Below are positions 7,837-16,565 of a DNA stretch of 46,242 bases, in pieces. The notes beneath the pieces are model-generated. The model saw nothing but the letters and a program-made list of their open reading frames with translations. It had not been told where the DNA came from and did not search any database. Within the stretch, counting starts at the first letter, position 1; every line of letters starts with the position of its first letter. The translations under genes and the position numbers were made by a program. The stretch is from Gammaproteobacteria bacterium 54_18_T64 (GTDB taxonomy: Bacteria > Pseudomonadota > Gammaproteobacteria > Pseudomonadales > Porticoccaceae): assembly GCA_002162825.1 (NCBI GenBank), contig MAAU01000087.1, positions 1 to 46,242 of the forward strand, written 5' to 3'.

Positions 7837-8601
7837 ATGGATCTTAATAATCAAATCGTCGCCATCACCGGAGGTGCATCGGGGCTTGGCGCTGGTGCCG
7901 CTCGCGTACTCAGCGCAGCGGGTGCCCGAGTGGTAATACTCGACCGCAACGAAAGCCTGGCTCGGGAAACTGCAAAAACGCTAGGTGCCACGGCCATTGT
8001 CTGTGATGTCGCCAATGAGGACAGTGTATTTGCCGCCTTCGAAAAAATTAACAGCGAACTCGGCCCGGTGCGAGCCTTGCTCAATGCAGCGGGTGTCGAC
8101 GTAATTGCAAAAACCGCCAGTCGCAAGGGCATTCACACTCTGGACGACTTCCAGCACATGCTCAACGTCAATCTCACCGGCACCTTTAGCTGCGCCCGCG
8201 TCGCCGCCAAGCAAATGATTGATGCCGATCCACTGGATGAGGATGGCGAGCGCGGGGTTATTATCAACGTCGCCTCCATTGCCGGTTACGAGTCCCCCGC
8301 CGGACAGGTCGCTTACGGTGCCTCAAAGGCCGGCGTCATTGGTATGACCTTGCCAATGGCCCGAGATCTGGCAAAATACGGCATCCGCGTCATGACCATC
8401 GCACCCGGTGCCTTTGAAACACCACTGACCAAGACCGTACCCGAAGAGTTGTGGAACGAAATTATTGAGGAGATACCCTTCCCTAAACGTCTCGGTCAAC
8501 CCGATGAATTTGGCGCCCTGGTGCGGGATATATGCCGTAACAAAATGCTTAATGGCGAGGTTATTCGCCTCGATGCTAGCTTGAGAATGTTCAATCAATA
8601 G
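7837..8601 (+). CDS. 3-hydroxyacyl-CoA dehydrogenase, HSD17B10-like SDR
   Basis: A 254-residue SDR closely patterned on type 2 3-hydroxyacyl-CoA dehydrogenase (HSD10). TGGASGLG is at 11-18 and Asp36 fixes NAD(H) use. NAAG is at 83-86, and the tetrad is Asn112, Ser147, Tyr160 and Lys164. Hallmarks of this subfamily are GMTLPMARDLAKYGIRVMTI, PFPKRLG and the tail GEVIRLDASLRM. It should oxidise a 3-hydroxyacyl-CoA to 3-ketoacyl-CoA, possibly methyl-branched. AAGGAG lies 7 nt before the ATG. It follows the terminator at 7731-7768 and is 107 bp upstream of the flavin oxidoreductase, so those two form a separate unit. Confidence 0.9.
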   Translation: MDLNNQIVAITGGASGLGAGAARVLSAAGARVVILDRNESLARETAKTLGATAIVCDVANEDSVFAAFEKINSELGPVRALLNAAGVDVIAKTASRKGIHTLDDFQHMLNVNLTGTFSCARVAAKQMIDADPLDEDGERGVIINVASIAGYESPAGQVAYGASKAGVIGMTLPMARDLAKYGIRVMTIAPGAFETPLTKTVPEELWNEIIEEIPFPKRLGQPDEFGALVRDICRNKMLNGEVIRLDASLRMFNQ

Positions 8602-8708
8602 TCACAGCGACGCTAGTGATAGATAACACCTAAGCACCAACAGCTTGTAGCTTGAAGTAAAAACCAAAATTACTAACAAAATTTATTAACCGATAGAGGA
8701 GTAGAACA

Positions 8709-9788
8709 ATGGACGTAGGATTATCATTAATATTTCAGGGTGTAGACCCAAATATGACAGACCACGAGGTCTACACCAACGACCTGCGTATGGGTGATTT
8801 AGCCAGCGAACTTGGCTTTCAATCGATCTGGGGCGTTGAGCACCACTTTACCGACTACACCATGTGTCCCGACGTCACCCAGTACCTTTCCTACTGGGCC
8901 GGCCGCAATCCCGACCTGGGCCTGGGCTCCATGGTTATCGTACTGCCCTGGCACGACCCGATGCGCGTTGCCGAAGAAATCTCCATGCTCGACAACATGT
9001 CCAATGGCCGTATGATCCTCGGCATCGGCCGCGGCTTGGGTCGCGTCGAATTTGAAGGCTTTGGCAAGGACATGAATGCCAGCCGAGAAACCTTCACCGA
9101 AAGCGCCACAATGATCCTCGACGGTCTCGAAAGTGGCTTCTGTGAAGCCGACGGCAAGCACATCAAACAACCGCGCCGTGAAATTCGCCCTCGCCCCTAT
9201 AAGTCATTCAAGGGTCGCACCTACGCTGCAGCCGTATCCCCCGAGTCATCGAAAATCATGGCCGAGTTGGGTGTTGGTATTTTAATTATTCCGCAAAAGC
9301 CCTGGGCACATGTCGAAAAAGAATTAAATGACTATCGCACCATTTACCGTGAAGTGAATGGCGAAGAGGCCCCCGCCCCTATTCTCGGTGGTTGGACTTA
9401 TTGCGATGAAAGCGCCGATCGCGCCGAAGAGATGGCTTATAAGTATATCGGTGGTTACTACCGCTCGGTTATCGAGCACTACGAAATGGCCAGCGATCAC
9501 CTGAAAACCACCAAGGGTTATGAAACCTACGGTGCCATGGTCGACCATATTAATAAGAATATGGAAGACACCATCCGCTTCTTTATGAGCATTCAAATCT
9601 ACGGCACACCCGAGCAGTGCCTTGAGCGCATTCAGGACTTCACCGCCCGCACCGGTGCCGGTGCCTACAATGGCGTCTTCAGCTACGGCGGCATGCCCTA
9701 CGCCGACGTTGAGAAGAGCCTACGCCTGTTTGCCAAGGATGTACTGCCCGAGCTTCACAAGATGCCTGGCGAGCCTCTTTTAAAATAG
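8709..9788 (+). CDS. LLM-class (luciferase-like) flavin-dependent oxidoreductase
   Basis: A 359-residue member of the bacterial luciferase-like TIM-barrel family. Visible hallmarks are VEHHFTDY at 43-50, WHDPMRVAEE at 81-90, and the flavin-phosphate region GRMILGIGRGLGRVEFEGFG at 100-119. Such enzymes are FMN- or F420-dependent monooxygenases or dehydrogenases. With an FMN partner reductase it could hydroxylate or Baeyer-Villiger-oxidise a lipid or terpenoid. No flavin reductase is visible in the window. It starts at ATG with GAGGAG upstream and ends at a terminator at 9804-9836. Confidence 0.88.
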   Translation: MDVGLSLIFQGVDPNMTDHEVYTNDLRMGDLASELGFQSIWGVEHHFTDYTMCPDVTQYLSYWAGRNPDLGLGSMVIVLPWHDPMRVAEEISMLDNMSNGRMILGIGRGLGRVEFEGFGKDMNASRETFTESATMILDGLESGFCEADGKHIKQPRREIRPRPYKSFKGRTYAAAVSPESSKIMAELGVGILIIPQKPWAHVEKELNDYRTIYREVNGEEAPAPILGGWTYCDESADRAEEMAYKYIGGYYRSVIEHYEMASDHLKTTKGYETYGAMVDHINKNMEDTIRFFMSIQIYGTPEQCLERIQDFTARTGAGAYNGVFSYGGMPYADVEKSLRLFAKDVLPELHKMPGEPLLK

Positions 9789-9803
9789 AGGCTTCATGAC
9801 ATT

Positions 9804-9836
9804 AAAAAGGCTGCCAATTTCGGCGGCCTTTTTTTT
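9804..9836. terminator. Bidirectional rho-independent terminator
   Basis: The stem GGCTGCC / GGCGGCC (one G-T pair) is flanked by A5 on the left and T8 on the right. It sits between the convergent flavin oxidoreductase and CoA-transferase genes and can serve both. Confidence 0.88.
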
Positions 9837-9875
9837 AACCCCGGTTTTATCGGCCAGGGTACTGTCAGTACCTTG

Positions 9876-11093
9876 TTAACTTTTATCCCGAGACAGAAGG
9901 ACACCCTGCGCTTCGAGTTCGGCGATAGCCTCAGCGCTATAACCCAATAATTCGGCCAGCACATGGCCATTGTGTTCACCGAGAAAGGGGGCCTGCAAAT
10001 CTAATAGTTCAGGGAATTGTGAAAAACGTAGCGGCACACCAGGAATTTCAACCTCGCCAAAGCTGCGATCGGAAACCGTTCTCACCGTATTACGTTCTTT
10101 CAAGTGCGGATGTTTCATCGCTTCGGCAACGGTGAGCATGGGGGCCACAGGTACTCGATGCTTCTCCAGCACACGAATGGACTCCTCATCGCTGGGCATG
10201 GAGGCCAACCAAGCTTCAATAATTTCCACCAGTTCAAAACGGTTTTTAACTCGCTCGCGCAAATCTTTAAAACGCTCATCCTCGACCAACTCGGCTTGGC
10301 CCATCGCTGCACAGAGGTTTGGCCACTGAGTAATCATGGCGATAATCACTATCTGCGTGGTCTTACCTTTAAACAGACCCAGGGGACTCACGGCAAAATG
10401 GTGTTGGCCCGAGCGCGTCGGTTCGATATGGCCATCGCTGGCACTGTACATTTGCACGTTGACTTCGTGGCAGTGGAAATAAGAATCGAGCAGAGAGATA
10501 TCGAGGTACTGGCCACCGTGGCCGCGCTCACGATGGAACAGCGCAGCATTAATTGCCGACAGGGCGTGAACGCCCGTATTGACGTCACCCAGACCCAACA
10601 TCGGTAAATAGGCGGGGCCATCCTTCTCACCAATCATACTGGTGACACCAGAATAAGCCTGGGCGATGTAGTCAAAGCCCGGCAGTTTAGACAGCGGGCC
10701 GGTCTGCCCAAATGCGGAGAGTGAACACATGATCACTTGCGGATTCAGGGCATGCACGGTCTCCCAGTCGAGACCCAAACGTGAGATAACGCCGGGGGAA
10801 AAGTTCTCCATGACGATATCTACATGGGGCACGATTTCTTTAATAATTTCCTTTGCTTCAGCTTTACTAAAATCGAGGCAAATGCTCTGTTTCCCTCGGT
10901 TTTGCTGAATGTAATAGGCGCTACGCTTATTTTTGATATAGCCAACACCGCGCACCGGGTCACCGTGGGGACCCCACTCCACCTTGATAATTTCGGCCCC
11001 CATTTCAGCCATTAAGCGAGTTGTTGTCGGCCCGGCAAGGTACTGGGTAAAGTCGAGTACCTTAATGCCATCGAGTACATGTTTCACCGCCAT
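9876..11093 (-). CDS. CaiB/BaiF-type class III CoA-transferase
   Basis: A 405-residue family III CoA-transferase. The N-terminal Rossmann-like start is LDGIKVLDFTQYLAGP and NRGKQSICLDF binds CoA. Asp170 in LGLGDVNTG matches the catalytic Asp that forms the aspartyl-CoA anhydride in formyl-CoA transferase. It should move CoA between carboxylic acids, for example activating the acid formed by the cluster. The ATG start has AGGAG 8 nt upstream. It is transcribed leftward, alone, and divergent from the alpha/beta hydrolase across 173 bp. Racemase activity is less likely than in the second family member at 14709-15860, which has an AMACR-like pattern. Confidence 0.9.
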   Translation of the reverse strand: MAVKHVLDGIKVLDFTQYLAGPTTTRLMAEMGAEIIKVEWGPHGDPVRGVGYIKNKRSAYYIQQNRGKQSICLDFSKAEAKEIIKEIVPHVDIVMENFSPGVISRLGLDWETVHALNPQVIMCSLSAFGQTGPLSKLPGFDYIAQAYSGVTSMIGEKDGPAYLPMLGLGDVNTGVHALSAINAALFHRERGHGGQYLDISLLDSYFHCHEVNVQMYSASDGHIEPTRSGQHHFAVSPLGLFKGKTTQIVIIAMITQWPNLCAAMGQAELVEDERFKDLRERVKNRFELVEIIEAWLASMPSDEESIRVLEKHRVPVAPMLTVAEAMKHPHLKERNTVRTVSDRSFGEVEIPGVPLRFSQFPELLDLQAPFLGEHNGHVLAELLGYSAEAIAELEAQGVLLSRDKS

Positions 11094-11266
11094 CGTAATT
11101 ACTCCTGTGTGTTTAAAAGTTACCCGCAGCTACTTTCAGCAGCCCCTCAAAAAGTATTAGCCACACAGCAACAAAGCCATGGCACAAAAAAGTGTGTTGC
11201 CGTGCACTCAAGCTGTGGCAAACTAATTTATGTCAACAACCTCCATAATTGCAATAGGGGCGTAGA

Positions 11267-12145
11267 ATGAAGCAAATATCAAAAGGTAGCGTTACGGCCA
11301 ATGGCATCAACTTTCATTATTTGGAGGCCGGTGAAGGTCCGTTGGTGCTGTGCATGCATGGCTTCCCCGACAATGCCAATAGTTACCGTTCACTAATGCC
11401 ACTACTGGCCGCTGCTGGCTACCACGTGGTTGCGCCCTTTATGCGCGGCTACGCACCGACCGGCCTGGCCCCCGATGGCCGTTATGATTCGGCTCTACTG
11501 GGCCTCGATGTCGCCGCCTTAATCGAGGCATTGGGTGATGGCCATGCCGCAGCGGTGATCGGTCATGACTGGGGTGCTTTTGCCACTTACAGCGCGGCGG
11601 CTTTTGTACCGGAAAAAATCGATAAGATTGTCACCATCGCCATCGCCCACCCCGCTGCCCTACTCGGCAAAATGGGCCTCGATTACGAGGTGATTAAAGG
11701 GGGGTGGCACGCCTACTTTTTTCAAATGCCCAGTGCCGAACAGGCCGTGGCACACAATGACTACGACTTTCTACTGCGCTGGTGGCAAGATGCATCACCA
11801 GAATTTGATATTCCCGCCGACCTAATCGCCGGCGTAAAAGACACCTTCCGTAACGAGGGCACACTAGAAGCGGCGATTAATTATTATCGACACACCTTCA
11901 ACCCCGCAGGGGCTGACCCCAAGCTCGCAGAACTCAGTAAAAAAGTCGCTGCACCTACCACTGTACCCTGCCTCGCATTTCACGGTACTCGCGACCGCCC
12001 GGGACGGCTGGAAACCTTTGAGGGTATGGATCACCTCTTTAGCAATGACCTGGAAAAAGTAGTGCTGGAAGGCACTGGGCACTTTCTGCATTTGGAGCGC
12101 CCCGACGAGGTCAATGCAAAAATCATTAGCTACTTAAACGCCTAA
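11267..12145 (+). CDS. Alpha/beta hydrolase (epoxide hydrolase/haloalkane dehalogenase-like)
   Basis: A 292-residue alpha/beta hydrolase. The oxyanion motif HGFPDNANSYR starts at 31. The nucleophile elbow GHDWGA at 99-104 has Asp101 as nucleophile, which is typical of epoxide hydrolases and dehalogenases rather than Ser esterases. The catalytic His is His272 in GTGHFLHLERP. MRGYAPTG (59-66) is also characteristic. A cap domain occupies about 135-215. It probably opens an epoxide or hydrolyses an ester-like intermediate. AGGGG lies upstream of the ATG. It is a single-gene unit ended by a weak hairpin and convergent with the next SDR. Confidence 0.88.
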   Translation: MKQISKGSVTANGINFHYLEAGEGPLVLCMHGFPDNANSYRSLMPLLAAAGYHVVAPFMRGYAPTGLAPDGRYDSALLGLDVAALIEALGDGHAAAVIGHDWGAFATYSAAAFVPEKIDKIVTIAIAHPAALLGKMGLDYEVIKGGWHAYFFQMPSAEQAVAHNDYDFLLRWWQDASPEFDIPADLIAGVKDTFRNEGTLEAAINYYRHTFNPAGADPKLAELSKKVAAPTTVPCLAFHGTRDRPGRLETFEGMDHLFSNDLEKVVLEGTGHFLHLERPDEVNAKIISYLNA

Positions 12146-12166
12146 AACTTCAATTTAAATAGGGGC

Positions 12167-12204
12167 AAAGGAGGCGGCCTCACGCTTGAGCCCACCTCCT
12201 TTTA
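12167..12204. terminator. Probable hairpin terminator
   Basis: AAAGGAGG pairs with CCTCCTTT across a 20-nt loop that could pair partly, followed by only four T. It lies between the convergent hydrolase and SDR genes. The short T tract and large loop lower confidence. Confidence 0.5.
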
Positions 12205-12233
12205 ACTACAGCACTACAACGATAGGCTACAAC

Positions 12234-13007
12234 TTAACCCGGTAAGAACATGCCACCATTAACGTGCATGGTTTGGCCAGTGACAAAGGATGAACCCTCC
12301 GACATAAAAAAGGACGCAGCCGCGGCAATCTCCTCAGGCTTGCCACTGCGTTTCATGGGCACGGCTTCTTCCATTTTTTCAACAAAGCGGTCGGTGATCG
12401 TCTCGCGCAGCCCCTCGTGCATAATTAAACCCGGGACTATGACATTCACCGTCACCCCGTTCGGCGCCAGGTCGAGGGCCAGAGAGCGGGTATAACCGAG
12501 TACACCCGCCTTCGCGGCGGCGTAACTGCCCCAGTCTCTGGGCGGGTTATAGGCGGCAAGAGAGGCAAAATTAAGAATACGCCCAAAACCCGCTTCAAGC
12601 ATTTGCTTGGAAAAGGCGCGGCAGAGAAAGAAGGTGCCGTACATATTGACCTTGACCACTCTATCCCAGGTTTTGGTGTCCATTTCCCAGGCCTTGCCCG
12701 GCCCCTGAATACCGGCATTATTGATGAGGTAGGCGATGTGAATGCCGCGCTGCTCTAACTCCGTCGCCAGCTCCTGAACGAGCTCCTCTTTGGTAATGTC
12801 GAGAGGGAAAAGCGTGACCATTTTACTCTGCTCTTCGCTCAACTCCCGGTTACGCCAGGCATCGAGTTCATCGGCTTTTCGATCGCAACCAATCACCGGA
12901 ATACCCTCGGAAATTAGTTGCTTTGTCATGGCGGTGCCGAGACCTCCAATGGCACCGGTAATTAATGCATAGCCCCTGCTCGACTCGCGGTTCAAGTTCG
13001 TACTCAT
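12234..13007 (-). CDS. Short-chain dehydrogenase/reductase
   Basis: A 257-residue classical SDR. TGAIGGLG is at 17-24, Asp42 is near the ribose site (CDRK, mixed NAD/NADP signature) and NNAG is at 96-99. The tetrad is Asn121, Ser149, Tyr162 and Lys166 (YAAAK). The C-terminus VTGQTMHVNGGMFLPG is typical of FabG-like ketoreductases. It should reduce or oxidise a keto/hydroxy group; FabG-like activity on acyl intermediates fits the neighbouring acyl-CoA enzymes but the substrate is open. It lies downstream of the acyl-CoA dehydrogenase gene on the same strand, with a terminator between them, so it is probably transcribed separately. Confidence 0.9.
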   Translation of the reverse strand: MSTNLNRESSRGYALITGAIGGLGTAMTKQLISEGIPVIGCDRKADELDAWRNRELSEEQSKMVTLFPLDITKEELVQELATELEQRGIHIAYLINNAGIQGPGKAWEMDTKTWDRVVKVNMYGTFFLCRAFSKQMLEAGFGRILNFASLAAYNPPRDWGSYAAAKAGVLGYTRSLALDLAPNGVTVNVIVPGLIMHEGLRETITDRFVEKMEEAVPMKRSGKPEEIAAAASFFMSEGSSFVTGQTMHVNGGMFLPG

Positions 13008-13103
13008 TTTATTTTCCTTATTAGTGTATTAAACGTAAGCGTGTCACTAGCCAGTGTTAGAAATAGCTGGGTAGTAATTACAAAGTGACTTATAAGAATA
13101 AAT

Positions 13104-13142
13104 AAAAAAAGGCCTGTCTTTCAAGTGAAAGCAGGCCTTTTT
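13104..13142 (-). terminator. Rho-independent terminator after acyl-CoA dehydrogenase gene
   Basis: A strong stem GGCCTG-CTTTC / GAAAG-CAGGCC with one bulged T and a 4-nt loop, flanked by A7 and T5. Read leftward it ends the acyl-CoA dehydrogenase gene about 50 bp after its stop. Confidence 0.9.
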
Positions 13143-13193
13143 AGTGTGTGTAAAAAATCACACAGCGGACGTAAGCAATGTGTAATTCAAAAC

Positions 13194-14396
13194 TTACATA
13201 TACTTTTTCAGCTCAAGTCGAGCAATTTGATTGCGATGCACCTCATCGGGGCCATCGGCAATACGCAAAATGCGGGTGTGAGCATAAGCACGGGCCAAAC
13301 CGACATCTTCCGTAACACCACAACCCCCGTAGACCTGAATAGCATCGTCAATAATTTTTAGTGCGGCAATGGGTGCCGCCACTTTGATCATGGCGATTTC
13401 AGCACGAGCCACCTTATTACCTACGGTGTCCATCATGTGGGCCGCTTTCAGTGTTAGCAGACGCGTCATTTCAATGTTGATACGGGCATCGGCAATGCGT
13501 TCCGACCAAACACTTTGCTCGGAGATTTTCTTGCCAAAGGCAACACGACTCATCGCCCTTTTACACATTAACTCCAGTGCGCGCTCGGCGACGCCAATGA
13601 CGCGCATGCAGTGGTGAATACGACCTGGGCCGAGGCGACCCTGGGCAATTTCAAAACCACGGCCCTCGCCAAGCAGGATGTTGGATGCCGGTACGCGCAC
13701 GTCCTTGAAGACCACTTCGGCGTGACCGTGGGGCGCATCGTCATAACCGAATACCGGCAACCAGCGCTCGACGGTGATACCGGGAAGACCGGGCTCAACC
13801 AGAATCATCGACTGCTGTACGTGCTTGGCTGCCGTGGGATCGGTTTTACCCATCACAATCCAAATTTTACAATCGGGCTCGTGGACACCGGAGGCAAACC
13901 ATTTGCGGCCGTTGATGACATATTCATCACCATCACGAACGATGCTGGTTTCAATGTTGGTCGCATCGGAGGAGGCAACCAGGGGCTCGGTCATGCAAAA
14001 CGCGGAGCGGATTTCGCCGTTCAGCAAGGGCTTGAGCCACTTTTCCTTGTGCTCTTCGCTACCGTAGCGCTCGATGGTTTCCATATTGCCGGTATCGGGT
14101 GCGGAGCAGTTAAACACCTCGGAGGCAAACTTGCTCTTGCCCATAATTTCACACAGGGGGGCGTACTCGAGGTTGGTGAGGCCGGCACCGTGATCACTCT
14201 CGGGTAAAAACAGGTTCCACAAACCCTCTTGCTTGGCCTGATCCTTCATTTCTTCCAGTACGTCAGGCTTGCACCAACGGCCACCCTCTTCGAGCTGCTG
14301 ATAAAAGAGTTCTTCGTTGGGATAGATGACGCGGTCCATAAAGTCCTGAACCCGCAGCTGCAGATCCCGTACTTTGTCGGAATAATCGAAATCCAT
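13194..14396 (-). CDS. ACAD10/11-type acyl-CoA dehydrogenase
   Basis: A 400-residue acyl-CoA dehydrogenase. The FAD/substrate loop is AFCMTEP at 132-138 with ASSDATN just after. The C-terminal helical domain has [11 protein letters not shown] and [18 protein letters not shown]. The end ADGPDEVH (380-387) is the ACAD10/11 signature: Asp381 stands where medium-chain enzymes have the catalytic Glu of YEGT. In ACAD10/11 and bacterial LvaC-type enzymes this subfamily processes 4-phospho-acyl-CoA made by an APH-type kinase; the kinase candidate is at 3160-4179. TGGAGG precedes the ATG. It is divergent from the racemase-like gene. Confidence 0.9.
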   Translation of the reverse strand: MDFDYSDKVRDLQLRVQDFMDRVIYPNEELFYQQLEEGGRWCKPDVLEEMKDQAKQEGLWNLFLPESDHGAGLTNLEYAPLCEIMGKSKFASEVFNCSAPDTGNMETIERYGSEEHKEKWLKPLLNGEIRSAFCMTEPLVASSDATNIETSIVRDGDEYVINGRKWFASGVHEPDCKIWIVMGKTDPTAAKHVQQSMILVEPGLPGITVERWLPVFGYDDAPHGHAEVVFKDVRVPASNILLGEGRGFEIAQGRLGPGRIHHCMRVIGVAERALELMCKRAMSRVAFGKKISEQSVWSERIADARINIEMTRLLTLKAAHMMDTVGNKVARAEIAMIKVAAPIAALKIIDDAIQVYGGCGVTEDVGLARAYAHTRILRIADGPDEVHRNQIARLELKKYM

Positions 14397-14708
14397 AAAT
14401 AGCCTCCATTGGTGGCGATAAGTGTTGAGTTGGGCGTTTAAAATTCAGTCAGTTACTGTACATTCTGGAGGCTAAAAAGTCCCGGTCTATTTGTTCTACG
14501 CCCTTGCTCGATGCGGTCCCGAACGACGATAATAAGATGTCGATGAAAGCTAGAAGAGGCCGGCTTCTCAGCGTATGGCTAAGATATTTGCGCAATTCCT
14601 CTATCCTCATTGCAACGCCTAGAGTTTCGCTATACCTTGGGCGGCTGAATGACTTTTTATCGCTACAATAACGCAGTCGCAAGACGCATCAGGAATAGGA
14701 GAATTAGC
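14397..14708. promoter_or_regulatory. 312-bp divergent promoter region
   Basis: It lies between the divergent acyl-CoA dehydrogenase (-) and racemase-like (+) genes and must hold both promoters. Visible are the ribosome sites at each end (TGGAGG on the minus strand, AGGAG near 14696 on the plus strand). A leftward open frame at 14449-14682 has no ribosome site or recognisable content and is not called. I could not assign promoter boxes. Confidence 0.4.
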
Positions 14709-15860
14709 ATGAGTGGTCCATTAACGGGTTTAAAAGTGATCGAGCTAGCGGGCATTGGCCCCGCGCCAATGGCGGCAATGATGCTGTCAGACATGGGTGC
14801 CGAGGTCATTCGCGTTGACCGGCTCACCGCGTCCGGTCTTGGCATTCCCATGCCCAAGAAGTTTAACTTTCTTGGTCGCGGCCGCAAATCTATCGCTCTT
14901 GACCTCAAAAACCCCGAAGGCATCGAAACCCTGCTTGATCTTATTGATAAGGCCGACATCGTGATCGAAGGCTTCCGACCCGGTGTTATGGAACGCCTGG
15001 GCATGGGCCCCGATGTTTGTCTGGCACGCAACCCCAAGCTAGTCTTCGGTCGTGTCACGGGCTGGGGACAGGAGGGCCCACTGTCAAAAAGTGCTGGCCA
15101 CGATCTCAACTACATCGCCCTGTCGGGTGCTCTCCACGCCATCGGCCGAAGCAATGATGAGCCGCCAACACCACCCTTGAACCTGGTCGGCGATTTCGGC
15201 GGCGGCACCATGTTTATTGTTGTCGGTATACTTGCGGCCCTGCACGAGGTCAAAAACTCAGGTAAGGGCCAGGTGGTTGATGCCGGCATGGTTGACGGTG
15301 CACTGTCACTGATGACCTCTATTTATGGCATGCACGCCGGTGGCAACCAGAGTGACGAACGCGCCTCTAACATCCTCGATAGTGGTGCACATTTTTACAA
15401 TGTCTACGAAACTCGCGACGGAAAATACGTTTCCATTGGCTCCATCGAGACTAAATTCTACGCCATGTTACTGGACAAATTAGGCCTCGACCCCGACTCA
15501 CTGCCACCACAAATGGAACGTGAAAGCTGGCCGGCCATGAAGGAGAAGTTTAAGGAAATCTTCCTCACCAAGACCCGCGATGAGTGGTGTGAATTGATGG
15601 AAAATACCGACATCTGCTTTGCCCCCGTGCTCAGTCTGGCCGAAGCTCCCGACTATGCCCACAACAAAGAACGCGGCTCTTTTGTCGATGTTGAGGGCGT
15701 TATGCACCCGGCACCCGCACCGCGCTTTAGTGCCACCCCGTCTTCGATTAAATCAGCAACACCTGCCACCGGCATTCACACCGATGAAGTACTGGCAGAC
15801 TGGGGCATTAGTGCCGATAAACTTGCAGCCTTGAAGACCTCTGGAGCCATTAAAGCCTAA
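14709..15860 (+). CDS. Alpha-methylacyl-CoA racemase-like family III CoA-transferase
   Basis: The start is ATG 14709 with AGGAG upstream (383 aa); the open frame extends 20 codons further 5' without support. AMACR hallmarks are GIGPAPMAAMMLSDMGAEVI, GRGRKSIALDLKNPEG and GWGQEGPLSKSAGHDLNY, with His131 and Asp162 (GDFGGG) matching the racemase catalytic His/Asp pair, and a downstream Glu in SIETKFY. The enzyme inverts 2-methylacyl-CoA so that methyl-branched chains of isoprenoid or sterol type can enter beta-oxidation. That is known for the family and suggests the cluster handles a branched substrate. A terminator follows at 15889. Confidence 0.88.
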   Translation: MSGPLTGLKVIELAGIGPAPMAAMMLSDMGAEVIRVDRLTASGLGIPMPKKFNFLGRGRKSIALDLKNPEGIETLLDLIDKADIVIEGFRPGVMERLGMGPDVCLARNPKLVFGRVTGWGQEGPLSKSAGHDLNYIALSGALHAIGRSNDEPPTPPLNLVGDFGGGTMFIVVGILAALHEVKNSGKGQVVDAGMVDGALSLMTSIYGMHAGGNQSDERASNILDSGAHFYNVYETRDGKYVSIGSIETKFYAMLLDKLGLDPDSLPPQMERESWPAMKEKFKEIFLTKTRDEWCELMENTDICFAPVLSLAEAPDYAHNKERGSFVDVEGVMHPAPAPRFSATPSSIKSATPATGIHTDEVLADWGISADKLAALKTSGAIKA

Positions 15861-15888
15861 GACTTTAGCGCTTCAAACGCTCGGCACG

Positions 15889-15936
15889 AGAGCCATCGAT
15901 TGTCAGTCAAGCTGCCAGTCGATGGCTTTTTTGTTT
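15889..15936 (+). terminator. Rho-independent terminator overlapping the 3' end of ung
   Basis: AGCCATCGA (15891-15899) pairs with TCGATGGCT (15919-15927), followed by a T-rich tail. The right arm lies inside the last codons of ung on the other strand, so one sequence ends the racemase-like transcript and encodes the Ung C-terminus. Confidence 0.8.
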
Positions 15937-16565
15937 TTAGATTCTAAATAAGTATTGGCTTGAGAGAAGGGCCGACTGCCAACAAAGCCCCGATAGGCCG
16001 ATAGTGGTGACGGGTGTGAAGATTTAAGAACTAAATGGCGCTGAGCATCAATAAAAGCGCCTTTTTTTTGTGCATAACTGCCCCACAAAATAAAAACCAG
16101 GCCTTCGCGTTGTCGGTTTAATTCCTCTATCGCTCGGTCGGTAAATACCTCCCAACCCTTGTTTTGGTGGGATCCTGCCCGAGCACTTTCGACCGTTAAG
16201 GTCGCATTTAGCAGCAACACGCCCTGCCTCGTCCAGCGCTCAAGACAGCCCTGGGTGGGCATGGAAAGATTGAGGTCTGAACTCAGCTCTTTATAAATAT
16301 TCAGCAATGAGGGGGGAGTCTTAATACCGGCTGGCACAGAAAAACACAGCCCATGAGCCTGCTCTGGCCCGTGATAGGGATCCTGGCCCAGAATTACTAC
16401 CTTGACCTGTTCGAAGGGTGTGCGATCAAAGGCTGCGAGCCAGTCCTGACTAGCGGGAAAAATCACCTTGCCACTGGCCTTCTCCTCGACGAGAAAGCTG
16501 TTCAGACCCTGCATATAAGGCAAGGCAAACTCTTCACCCAGTACCCTCCGCCAGGAGGCCTCCAA
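15903..16565 (-). CDS. ung: Uracil-DNA glycosylase
   Basis: Family 1 uracil-DNA glycosylase, which removes uracil from DNA in base excision repair. The catalytic motif GQDPYHGP carries the general-base Asp and [11 protein letters not shown] is the DNA-intercalation/His loop. [11 protein letters not shown] and [12 protein letters not shown] are also diagnostic. I choose the TTG at 16565 (220 aa) because AAGGAGG lies 7 nt upstream and MEASWRRVL aligns with the usual N-terminus; the GTG at 16595 lacks a ribosome site. It begins about 48 bp after the lysS stop and is probably co-transcribed. The first codons form a hairpin (see 16554-16585). Confidence 0.92.
   Translation of the reverse strand: MEASWRRVLGEEFALPYMQGLNSFLVEEKASGKVIFPASQDWLAAFDRTPFEQVKVVILGQDPYHGPEQAHGLCFSVPAGIKTPPSLLNIYKELSSDLNLSMPTQGCLERWTRQGVLLLNATLTVESARAGSHQNKGWEVFTDRAIEELNRQREGLVFILWGSYAQKKGAFIDAQRHLVLKSSHPSPLSAYRGFVGSRPFSQANTYLESKNKKAIDWQLD

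Noticed and set aside
14449-14682. Leftward open frame of 77 codons between divergent genes
   Set aside because: No ribosome site, no family resemblance, and it covers the expected promoter region.
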